DNA of 64,000 nt from NCBI GenBank assembly GCA_032191485.1, contig JAVDOI010000010.1, positions 7,991,318 through 8,055,317 of the forward strand, given 5' to 3'. Below the pieces are notes generated by a model, which worked only from the letters and a program-made list of their open reading frames with translations, was not told the origin of the DNA and did not search any database. This DNA is from Leptoclinus maculatus (taxonomy: Eukaryota > Chordata > Actinopteri > Perciformes > Stichaeidae). Each line of letters starts with the position of its first letter. Within the stretch, counting starts at the first letter, position 1. The translations under genes and the position numbers were made by a program. Positions 25,201-37,469 of this stretch are shown in pieces.

Positions 25201-28200
25201 CAGATTGCAACCCAATGAATACAGCAGTTATTGTTTCCCACCTTGTTATAACATATTTAAGAGAAGATCCAGGTTCATGAACATGCTGACTTTAACCTGT
25301 TGCACATCAGTAATGCCTCAAGGTTAAGAATTGATTTGGATGGATGTGACTAGCACCATTCAGCATCGAGAGACGGCTGCAAAGACTGCACAACAGTCAC
25401 TGCTAATCAACGCTTTAAATGACCCAGATAAAACAATAAGTCAGTCAGTCTGCATAAGCAGCTGCATTTCTATGCAAAAGAAAAAATACTTGCGTTTTTT
25501 TGGAGCAGCCATCACATTATCACAGTCCTCCATTCTCCTGTGAGTGTCAAATTGTAACCTGTAATATTTCTATATACCTTGTCATGCTGATATTTCAACT
25601 ACTTCCACTCAGCCTTTGCCACTTGTGGGCTCCTTCTTCTCATTCCTTTTTTTACATTGATTTCTTTTAGGTTCTGGCAAGCCTTCGGACTGTCAGGAAC
25701 AATTTCACCACCTTAACAAATGTGCAGTGTGCATCCAATAAGTAAGTCATATCCTAATGTTATTCTAGCATCTGCTTGTGTTTGGGAGAGTGACTACATG
25801 CTGCAGAATGTCTTCAAGTATGCGATGAAGGTTTTTGTACCGGGGGGCTTTTTGTAATTTGCGAGCTGATAGAAATTATTCTTCATGCCGATTTTTTAGC
25901 TTTCACGAATATGTTTAGATGCTATAATTCAAAATACCAACATGCCTCACTTGGGGGCGCCAATGCATCAAAAACGTTTGTATTTGCTGTTGTCTCATGA
26001 AGGAAGCACTCAAGTTAAACAGAGTGTAGATTCACACATACAGAGAGATTTGTGCTTTTGGTGCAAAAGCTGGTTTGCAGCAGCATTGAGTGACATTTTA
26101 TTACATTTTTTGCTGGAAGAAGGGTTTACTTCATCTCTCATATGTGCATGAAGGCTCCCTCTGATCACTGAACCAGGTCAGTGGCTGCAGTTGCATCAGG
26201 TTTGCCAGAGGTCCATGTGACCTCAGAGAGAGGTCACAATGAGCCCAAACTGCAATTAGACACAACGATATCGCGTGGATCTGTTTTGTGTTTGTGCTGT
26301 GGCAACAATGACTGCTGCTTTAACTAAATCACACTGTAAAAAATATGCAGCCCCTTGTTAAACACCAGGGCACCAGATTTGAACAGTTTCTGGCTTGTTT
26401 CTCTCTGGTTGCAGGAGGTCTCCTGCTGCGAATCAGCCTTCTCTCACCAAAGTCTGTCTGTCAGGTGAGTCCTATCATAAGCCTTCCATAAGCAATGCAT
26501 TGCGTTGTTTTTATTGTGATTGTTATTGATTAAGGAAACCGTGGACATGACAACAAATTCCCATGCACTGAAGGAAAGACAGGGTGAGAACCATGTAAGG
26601 AGATTTAATGCTTGTGATTCAGATGAGGTGGATGTGAAGGAGAGAAAGAAAGAGGGAGGAGGGAGGTGGGGATATTGGTTCCTGCTGCACTGGTTCTTCA
26701 AGCATGATTGACGTCAGAGCGGCATGCACACGGGTGCTCTCCACTTCCTATCAGCACAGATGGGCTGATGGGAGTGAAATACAAAACAACTGCAAGTCTT
26801 ATTGTCCTTCCTCCTCCACACTTCTCACAAACCTTGACCTTTGCAGAGTAATCTCTGACGTGCGAAACCATCTTGTTATTGGCATAGTGAAGAAATGAGA
26901 AAAACAAGTATGATTAACCCAACTTTAGATTGCTTTGAAACCTCTTACACACAGTACACTGGTGTTTCTAAATTAGCCTCCTACTCTAGTTTCACCATAG
27001 AATATCACCGGCGTCATCTTTTCCTGAGCATACAAAGAACATTCAGTACACCTGCCACTACAGTAAATAATAGTAATTGTTCAGGAGGAGGCTACAACAA
27101 TTAACAATATCACAAGGAAAGATGCCCTCATATCCTCCCTTGTGCTGCTTTCTGTCTCAGGAGAACAGATTTGCGTCCTGTGTTTAGTGAGGCAATATCC
27201 CCAATTGTGGAAAACGTATAGTACCTGCGTCTTTCTGGGCATGAGCTCAGTGTAGATGGCTGATTAGGGGCTCTATGAGTGTTGTGTGCCATACTGCAGG
27301 AAGATGGTGAGGTAAGACACAGACGTCGCTCTAGGGAGAGTAAGAGATATGCCAGATCGTTGCAAGGGAGTGAGATGCGAAAGCAAGAAAACACAGCAAA
27401 GGTCAGAGAGAGACGTCACAGTTTCGAAACCTTTTAATCAGATGCGATATTACTGAAGCAGAAAAAAAAAGGTCGGATTGGATGGAATAAACAAAAAGAG
27501 CCGGAACGTGACCACAGCACACTGAGTGAAAGTGCACAAGAAGCCGAAAAGTTTGTGTGTGTTTGTGCGTGCGTCACTGCAGGCTGTTTACACTGTTAAC
27601 CATTTTACTCCAGTAACGTGACGGGATTGTAGTTCCCATCATGTGAGTTTGCAGTTTACGCTTCACATTTTGGCCCCCATCACATGCAGTCCAGTGAGCC
27701 CCGCTGCCAACAAAGGGCTCCCTCTTCCCTGTCTGACTCAGAGTACAGGCTTCGCTCTGTATTACGCCTGATAAATAGTACTTTTGAGGAAAAATGCTTG
27801 ATCATGACATCTTTCTCCGTCAAGGACCGGTGATTAATCTGTAACGGATATCATCACGAGCGTTAGATGGGACTCCAGGGTCCATGGTTATTCATAGACC
27901 AAGACGGGGATGTGAAATCTCATCGTGTTCTTGGGGAAGGGGGGGGATGTTCTCTCTGGATGGCCTTCAGAAATGAATGTTAACACAATGCCTTCAGAAA
28001 TGGATGTTTCAGGCAGTGCTGCTCAAAGTGGGGCCTGTTGGCCCAAGTAGGCCGCTGTAGTTAACCTTAGATCGACCCACTATGTGAGAAAAAACAGAAA
28101 CTAATGTGGTTTTGTGTAACCTGTAAATATGTCACACAATTTGACCATAGACTGTTAACATTTTTCAAATGCCTCTTGAACGGAAAAAATTATTATTTAA

Positions 28201-31200
28201 AGGAATAGTTCAACATTTGAGGAAATTAACCCTTTGTTTTCTTCCCAGGATTTAAATGGAAAGTCAATACCACCCTTGTATAAATGTTGTGTAAATATAC
28301 TGTAAGTTTACAGTATATTTAGTATATGTATCCGTACGGATCACCCCTCACGGTTCGGCACACATGTGAACCGCGGATTAATTGCACAGTTTAACGTTAA
28401 CCATCACAGTGTGAAATAAAGTTTTACTGACATCGTTATCCGCCGATGTTCAGTATAATATGCAATCAGGACGTCGGCGTTCATGCTTTCTGTTTGCCGA
28501 TCTCTGATAATGTTACATTGTAAACAACCAATCCGTGTTTAAATTGACAGGAGAGCTAACGGTGGCAGCACCGCTAGTGGAAAACAAACGATTCCATTTA
28601 GTCACATTATGATGCGTTCAGGCTCTGTTCAGTGAAAAGGAGTATTGGGAGAAGGTAAATTATAACGTTATGATGTTTTCACATGTGACCTCGTAAAATG
28701 TATATGTGTTTGTGAGAAATTTGAATAAATCCAGTTGTTTTCACAGCAACATAAATAGATATTAGAGAGGGAATTATGAGCTGTTTACACTGAGCAGCTT
28801 ATAATACATCATTAAAACTACTAATGACAAGATTTGGTTCCTCCTCTTATCGATCCTTTGTGGCTCCTTCGACCCCTCCTTCTTTGCCGTGGCTGGCACA
28901 CCTCTGCTCACTGCTGCACATCTCCTTATTTGGTATCACTGCTTCACCTCTTTGCTCCGTGCCTGTAAAGCCTCGCTCAGAATATCCCTATATCTGACCC
29001 TCAAGACTTTTATGGTTTAATACATTCAATGAGTTAATATACTGTAACATATAATATCCTCTATAAGTAAACATACTCTAAACATATAATACATTCCATA
29101 AGTAAATATATTTGTGACTCTTAACATATCTTTGACTCCTTAACATATTTTTGACATTCTTATTATTGTGACACTTTTATTCACCACTAGGGGTGCTAAT
29201 AATCATACTAATAATGTTTTTAATACTGAAATCCTTCACACTCTTATCAGTGATACGATACACATTCTTAGGTGAATTATGTTTTATTTAGTAATCTTAC
29301 AGAGTTGAGTTGTTTTCAATCCTATTGAATGAATTAAGGTCGCTTGGGCACATCATTTTGCATCTTATTACAGTATCCTTCAGTATTGCAATGTGTTTCC
29401 AGCACTCGATTGGTCTGGAGAAACAGCTGAGCGTAGCGTTGTTCATTAACTTATATTAACGTCGCGGTTCATTATTCATCCGGAAAGTAAACAGCTGTTT
29501 TTGAGGTACACAATTAAAATGTTCATTGATTAAAAACATGTACTTAAAAAAAAAAGCATTTAAATGGAGCTTGTTCATCAAAACATTTGGATGATCCTCC
29601 TATAGAGGTCCAGGTAAAGCGCTCATGCTTGCGTCATGCTTGCTTGAATCACTCCTGCTGGTCAGAAACCGTGTCCACATCTGGGCAGCGGGGGCACCAG
29701 GAAGATTTTGTCACCGTTGTTGATCTCTTGTCATATGTCTTTGTGGGATGTATGCCAGCTGTTCAGAAAAGACAGTTACTGCAGTTTAACCTGTGCAAAA
29801 ATACTTCAGTATTCCAACAAGCCATTTCTCTGCCTTCAAACTAAATAGACACCTGACATTGTGCGTACGCTGGCCTAGGGCGTGAGGCCCCACATAACAC
29901 GCATTACTCATCCATCTTTTGTCTCTTCCTGTAAACATGTCCTGAAGTTATTAAGACTGATCTGAAACAGGTTTTTTTTGACAGAATACAGAGGAAGAAT
30001 AGCACGTGTTAGTCACCTGTAATTTCCGCTTTGATTCCAAATAACAAGGAGTCACTTTTATATGGGAGCAGGAGATTCTGTGTGTAGTTGTGTAGAAGTC
30101 TGTGTGGACATGCCGACAGGTGCAGCATGAAATATACAGCAGAAGCCTTATTGTAAGGTCAATGCAAAGCAGTGGTGTCTGTTTTTAATGGCCTGGTAAA
30201 CTGTGAAAAGTATTTAGAATTAAAGATTTGAAGTATCTTCTATTTGGTAGCGTTGTTGTTGTTGTGTGGTTCTGATGAAAGTGGTTAAAACTCGTAATGT
30301 TTTGGATGATTTCTTGTGGAGGCCCATATTGTTTGTGACAGGTTTTAAATATCATTACTGATGATGAAATGCACTCCTTCACATTTGAAGTAATGAACAA
30401 ACGGCTGACCACCAAACTGACAAACCAGAACAAATTCGACCTGTCATTTTTTTCCGTCTGGCCAGTCCGCTCCACTCCCCCTCTGCAGAAGTTACTCTGC
30501 TCCGCAGCTGGAATCCGTGTTGGGTTTTCCAGGCTCGCAGTCAAGAGGAGAGGATCTGGAAGGCTTGGAAGCGTGCAGCCTGGTTAAGTATTTGAATTAT
30601 GTCATTGACGTCAGCACAGTCATAAACCTTGCTGCAGCCCATCCCTCAAGCCAGGCCCGTGCCAAACGCTGCTCCATGGTGCATTGTGAAGGAGCTGTCA
30701 AGCAGGCCCTGATGAGCTGCGTGTTAGTGTTAGTTTAGCTGTTGAAGCCTTTTTGTTTTGACAGGTGAGGAGATTATGCCCCAGTTGTAAACTATGAGGA
30801 CGCATAATCAGGAGAGATGAGATTGTTTGTGAGAAAAAGATGACGTGCGACGGTTGTGGTTTCAGGGCTGGACCTACTGTAAATGTCACCACGCCACAGG
30901 TTCCTTGAAACATCACACCCCTCTCATTATAATATTATTATTATTGTTAGTGTATCAAATGTCTCGTACAGTAATCACTTATATTATCCAAACACACCTT
31001 GCATACATTTTTTTTTTATTCTTCTGACAATGGGTGAAACGACCAAAATGAACCCGAATATATGCACACAAATGCCCCCAATACATTGATATGATAAAGA
31101 TAAATTAATTATACATTTCATATACATAACACTATGTGGGAAAACATGTTGAAATAAGGAAGCTTTAATTCTGTGATTATTTCTTTTACACAATTACATG

Positions 31201-34200
31201 ACTCGAGAGCAAAGCTTGTTTTATTGACGTAGGAAAGTCACAGATCAAATTCAAGTCTTTTCCCACTAGGTGTGTACGTAGTTGACTGTTCACCTATAAG
31301 CATTACACAACTCCTTTGTGTTGCTATCTGAATGGACATCTATTTGATATAATTAAGGTGCTTTCCTCTCTCTCTCTTTCTGTGCTTGATAAAATCATTT
31401 TTTTCTCTCAACTTCTGAGTAAACTGACGTACATCGGGGATGATGCAAAGGTGATTCACCTCTCTGTCTCCGCTTCATGTGAGGTGTCAAACACAAACTG
31501 CACTGAGTCTGTGCGCATATCTGTTTCAAAGTGGGTTTTTTTTCTTTCACGATGTGGTACGGTCAAGATGAGGAATGTGTGTTTGCGTACATGCAGATAG
31601 CTCGAAGCGGTTTACAGTTTAACTGGGATGACTCGAGTCTTTCTCATTGACCCTCTGTTGTCACTAGCCTCATTATCTCCCGACGTATATCAAATATGTA
31701 TGAATAAACAAGACCGAAGCCATATTAGTCACTGTGTTAAAGTTCCCATGAAAGCACAAATACTAGATAAGCAATCTCAACTTTACGTCAGACCTGTAAT
31801 GCTGCTGACACACCAATGCTTGCTGTTGCAAGTACATACTTGCAACAGCAAGCATTGCAACAGCATGCAGATTAAGATTTTACATACGAAACATGAAATA
31901 ATAGACACTGTTGTAATAGTATTATGGATTGAACTACCCAACAGCATATTCAATTTCCCTGACCAGCTACAACATTATAAAGTCCCTTGCACATTAGTGC
32001 ACCAATACAAATGATAATGATTCAAGAAATCGAATGATTTAACACCTTTCTGCACCAGTTCGTGCATTTCATTTTGATACTTCTACTTAAACGTTTGAAT
32101 GCAGGACTTTTAATTGTAATAAATAACTTTTTAATTTAGTTATCACTACTTTTACTTCAGTAAAGGATCTATAGCTTATCGGTCGTCGGTGTAATAGACG
32201 AGGCCGTTCAGCTCTGCACACCAAACTTCAGCCAGACAGCAAAGGAAGCAGGTTTTTTTGGGGGGGGGGGGGGTTAGGTTGAGAGCACAGAGAGGGGCAG
32301 TGTGAGGTGGATGTGAGCGGAAGGTGTTTCAGGCGGGAATGGAGGTTGGGGGGGGGGGGATGTTGAGCGGAGCCCTGCTCGTTGGTGCAGTTGATGGCTC
32401 TCACAGAGGCCGGTTTGTGGCCCTTTAGGGGAGAGAGTTGGAGGGAAAAGGGGGAGAGAGGGGAGGCAGACGGGGTCTGTCTGCACACTGAGGTCTGTTG
32501 TCCTCTCGGCAGCCTCCAGCATATGGCCGAAGCATTAGGAACTCATCGAAGAAAAAAACTTCCACTGAAAAAACAGGCTGGAAAAGTAGCTCGCACTCTG
32601 TCTGGGAGCAGGTTTTTCAGACTGAAAGTACGTCACGCCACCTTTGACTGGTGACATTGTGAAACGTCTGTCAGCACATTTAGCACTGTATTCATGATCA
32701 ACCACAGGCAATGATAGATTCAGCAGTCCCATCTACTCCTCCTGCGTGCGTGTGTGCGTGCATAGCTTTGTTTTCATGCATCCAGCTGTTGTCGTTTTTA
32801 GGAAAACGCAACAGTTGAACATGTGAAGTTCTGCTTCAGTGTTCTTGCTGTGGGCGAGTGGCATGAAGCCAGACAGCAAAAGCAGTGAATCTTTGTTCTT
32901 CACTCTACATCTGAGTTTTATTTTTTTCATTTTACTGCCATCAGTTTCTGGAGTTTGCGTGTGAATCAGCCGCCAGCTTCGAAATGACCTGAGTCCCGGT
33001 CATACATGCGGTGTGTGGACGAGCCAAGCCTTTGATGATTCACGGCTTCCTCGTTAAAATGTCTGATGTCTCTATATGCTCTCTTTTGAGGAAGCAGGGG
33101 CCAGGATGTGGTCGCACCTTCTTGGCAACATCTCCTGCCCCTATGGCTCAAGACGGCCGCACGTTGGTGTATACCCCATTTCAACAGCTCACCACCTTGT
33201 GCATGAGCTGCTTTGACGCTGTGCTTTCTGCTCTGTGTCACTGACTTTTACACGGCTTGGATGCCAGTGGTTCCTGTGAATAGTTTGAACCGGGAAGCTT
33301 GGCATCCAGCGGTATATTATAGCCAGGGGTTCTTTGATTTCTCCAACCTGGAGCTCAAGTAAAGGAAAATTGGTCTGACCACAAGGAATGAGGCTCGTGC
33401 TAGCAGTCGTTTCTCCTGTAATCCGAGGAACCGGTGGCATGATTTCTAATAGCCGCAGTTGAGTTTAAACGGTTGAAACTTAACTGTCATCATGTTGTTC
33501 TGATATCTTTCTACCGTGGGAGGTTTCCTCAACTGCGCATATTGTGTCTGAGATTTCATTGAAGTTCTTTGTGAAACACCGCCTGTTCCGAGTCTGTACG
33601 CCATCACTGTGCTTTGAAGTTGCTTTGATCCACTATATTGACGTAAATTGGGGTGCAGCACGCTGGCTGTCCTGTTGTGCTAAGCATATGGGGTAAATTT
33701 CTTCCATGTGTGAAGCCCTATGAAGTAGAGATCAGTCTTTTCCGTAGAAAAAGGAAGGTGGGGAGATCCAGATGTGCTCAGCGTTTTACTCCCTCCGGGT
33801 CAGACATTTGTAGAATCAACATTCTTCCTGTTATATCAGGGAATGATCCTTCTTAATTTGTTTCCTTGTGTTCTATCATCTCGGTGCATTTCTCATAAAC
33901 TCCCTTTTTCCTTCTGAAGTGTGCGGCCCGACCACATGTGAGGCATAGCTGCTAACGACGTAGCGCTTTCTTTCGGATGACAGTTACGATTGTCCTCAGC
34001 AGTCCCTCCGCCATTCAGTAATTCCGCTCCATGTTTTTGCGTGAGTTCATGGCCAAAGAGGAAGCGCTTTAGTTTCTTTGGCACACAGCGAGACCCCGGG
34101 CCTGGTCGCCCCCCCAAATCCAGGGAGTCAAAGTTTGCCTCTCGTGTTGCTTGTGTAAACACAGAGTTTGCTGTTTGATATGTATTTTTTTTTTTTTTCT

Positions 34201-37200
34201 CCCTCAGAGAGGTTCAGAGAGGAGAGAACCAGTTTGTGGATTATGGTGGTGAGGTGTGTGTGTGCTGCTCTCGCTGCAGTTCAGCAGAGAAAAAGCCTCG
34301 AAGTGGTCTGCATGTTTCAGAAAGGAAGTCATCGGGAGTGGAGGGAGTTAGAGCATTTTTTATTTTATTTTTGCAGCAGTGACAAAGTGCATTTAATACG
34401 TTAATGTGGGTTTTTCTCTTTTACTCCCCTCTGTCCCCTTTCTCTTCTTCCTCTCCTCCCCATAGCTTTAGTACGTTAGATACAGAGATTCATTTGTTTG
34501 GGTCAAAAACATCATAAAGATCAAAAAGCCAAATTGGTCTCTTCACCCAAAGCCCCTCTGCAGGCAGTGGGTTTGTACCTGTATGTACATATTTTTTGAA
34601 ATCATTTGTATGTGTTTAAATGGGGGGGGGGGGGGGGGTCACAGACAGCAGGAGGCATCAGACAGTTTGCACACCACTTGTTCAGCAGAGTCAGAGTGAT
34701 ACTAAGAGGGGGGAAGAGCAAATGAGAGGGGGTGGGCGGGGAGAACCAGACAGAGTGGGAGGGGGTTAGAGGAGCGCGAAGGAATGAGGGAATGAGGGGT
34801 TATGGAGAGAAGGAGACTACAGAGAGAGAGAGAGAGAGTCTGCAAACAGTGACTCTCGCCCTCAGTTTGCCCGAAACTCTCTGAGGTGGTGGAGGAGCGT
34901 AATGAGATGAAGGAGCTGTGTGTACACACCTCCCCCTCTTCCTCTGCGTCTCCCGGATGTCCTGCGAGCCAGTCCTCCGTAAGATCAAGCCACACTGGGA
35001 CCCTCGGACCCCCACGCATGGTGTCGGGGGGCTCTGCTATGGACATGGATCCTCTTGGGCCTGAATACGTGTCCATGTGTCTGTTGGCAGATGAGTCCTA
35101 CCAGAAGCTGGCTATGGAGACCATGGAGGAGCTGGACTGGTGTCTGGACCAGTTGGAGACCATCCAAACCTACCGCTCTGTCAGCGACATGGCCTCTAAC
35201 AAGGTAGGACAATTTAGCCTCCATATTATTCCATGTGTATGTGCAAACAGCGCATTTGACAATTGGATGATCGGAATCATGCATCATCTATCGATGGCAG
35301 GTAGCGCCTCCTCCAAAACTCCAAGAGGTCAGACAATTTAATCAACTGGCATAGGAAGCGTTTAATCTCCAAATTGACGAATAAACACTGATATGCTCTT
35401 ATGATCACATCCTTAAGTGCAACTTAAACTCTTAATATATGTTTAAATGTGTCATTGACCACAGGCACACAGCACACCTACACTATATATTGTGTGTTGG
35501 AAAGACGATTATTTCAAAGGTTCAATCCCAGATCTAACTACTGTTCAATTTTACAGAATCATTATTGTTATCACAGTATGTATTCTGTAAAACGCTATCG
35601 ACACTGAGCTCGTTATGGTGACCTGACTGACTTCTTGTACACAGCTGTACAATTAGCCTTTGTTGCATTGTGGTTGTCAATTCCTGCGGTGTATGCAAAA
35701 TGTAAACGTTTGCCACATTGACGCACTTGCAAAGTAACAGCCTTTCTGTGGTGGTGTATGAGCTGGCATCATCATTTTATGGATCTCCTGTAATAAAGAA
35801 ATGTAGAAACCATGCTTTGTTTTGCATACACGACTACTGACTTCCCATTGAAATAGCATACTCCCCTGTATTCCATGGAAAGCGCTGTTCTACTTCAATG
35901 TCTTTTACCTATTTCAAGCTATGTGAGACGTTGGGTGTGTTGTACTACCAGGCTGAGCTTCAGATGTACATGCAGTAGGAATTCCAACTGCACACAGATG
36001 CATTTGTCATTCATGTAAATGTGGGGATGTTGGCTCCGTGGGACATTGGTCCAATTTTTCAAGTGACGTCATCATAAAAGGTCACACTTAACTGACAGAC
36101 GTCCGTTTGTCCGGACTGTAGTTTGAGATTAACGGAGAGAATTAGAACTCGTGGAGGAAAGTCCACACTAGCTTTAAAACTCCACTGATTTTCAATCGTA
36201 TCTTTGTAGCTTAGTCAAAAGAATTATTCACAGGTATCGTCATTGCTTTTTCTGTTGCTGAGGCAGAGCATCTTTTATATGAATATTCTTCCACTAGCTA
36301 TGAAGGGGGGGCCACATCTATGGTGTGTCTGTACAAGGAAGTAGTGTTGAAATAATGGCTGATGTTCTGTGCTGAGGTTTGTGTCCCAGCAAACATTTCT
36401 GCATTGCTTACAAATGTGCTAATGCCATACAGTATTGCATGTAACAATATAATGCATATCAATTAACTGCAGGTGAGTCAAAACAATGAATGTACCATAA
36501 TCATTTCACCGAACAAGCATGTCAGGAAACATTAGCAGGCGTTGTGCTTTGGATGTGACTCTTGTTGACAAGTGGCTAAACTTGAACTGCATCAACTGCT
36601 ACATCCATCCATCCATATATTCTTCCCATTAATATTATAAAATGTATCCGGCTTGAAGTTCATATTGACTTTATTTGAAGGACTTTCCCTAAAAAGCAAA
36701 AAAGTTTAAAATAAGTAGAGCGTTGTTCACCAACTTAGCGTGCTAACATTTGCTAGTTAGAAATTAGTACAGCTGAGTCTGATGGTAATTAGCCTCGCAG
36801 ATATTCAATTATTTACCATGGAAAACTACAGGATCACTAATTTCATGGCAATCCATATAGTTGTTGAGATATTTTACTACAGAACAGAAATTTCAACCTC
36901 ATGATGATGACGGAGGAATGATCAAAGTCATTGGAACATCCTCTGGGCACCATGAATATCTGTGCAAAACACGAGACAAATAGACGTTGCCATCCCTGCT
37001 AGCGTGGCTAAAAAGATAAAGCATCCATTTTCATCAATTGGCATGACAACATGTTGTTTTGAATCTTTAAAAAAAATCAAATAAATCAGCTTTCTGGTTG
37101 AGTGAATCTAAATAAAGACATTGTGGTGTTTCAAGGCAACACAGAGCGGCGATTTGGAACTAATTACTTCCCTTTGCTTTGGTGATCGTTTTATGTGCGT

Positions 37201-37438
37201 ATTTCATTTGTGCAAAGCTCAACCAACTTACTCTACAGTGCACAGGATTGCTCAAACCCCCACGCAGCCAGTGGAGACTGTATGGCGGCGCCGGATTATA
37301 AACACCCAGGGTGGTGTTGTCCATTTCCGTCCGTATTCTACACTGTGGTCTGAGGGCGGATCGGGATGGGGAGGGGTGTTGTCGGACCGTAACGGGTGAC
37401 TGTGACCGTGACACCAGCTTCCTGTCTTTTTATTTCCC

Positions 37439-37469
<31 letters not shown>

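Larger units (their letters stand above)
26465..34640 (+). other. pde4b: Long pde4b intron between LR1 and UCR2
   Basis: About 8 kb with no accepted exon. It contains repeat-derived stretches near 28195-28260 and 28320-28700, a 14-bp-arm palindrome at 28292-28321, a reversed repeat copy near 32075-32170, a 21-bp-arm palindrome at 31814-31857, and G runs near 32259-32274 and 34622-34638. Open frames of 70-130 codons here show no domain, splice or codon-bias support. Confidence 0.5.
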
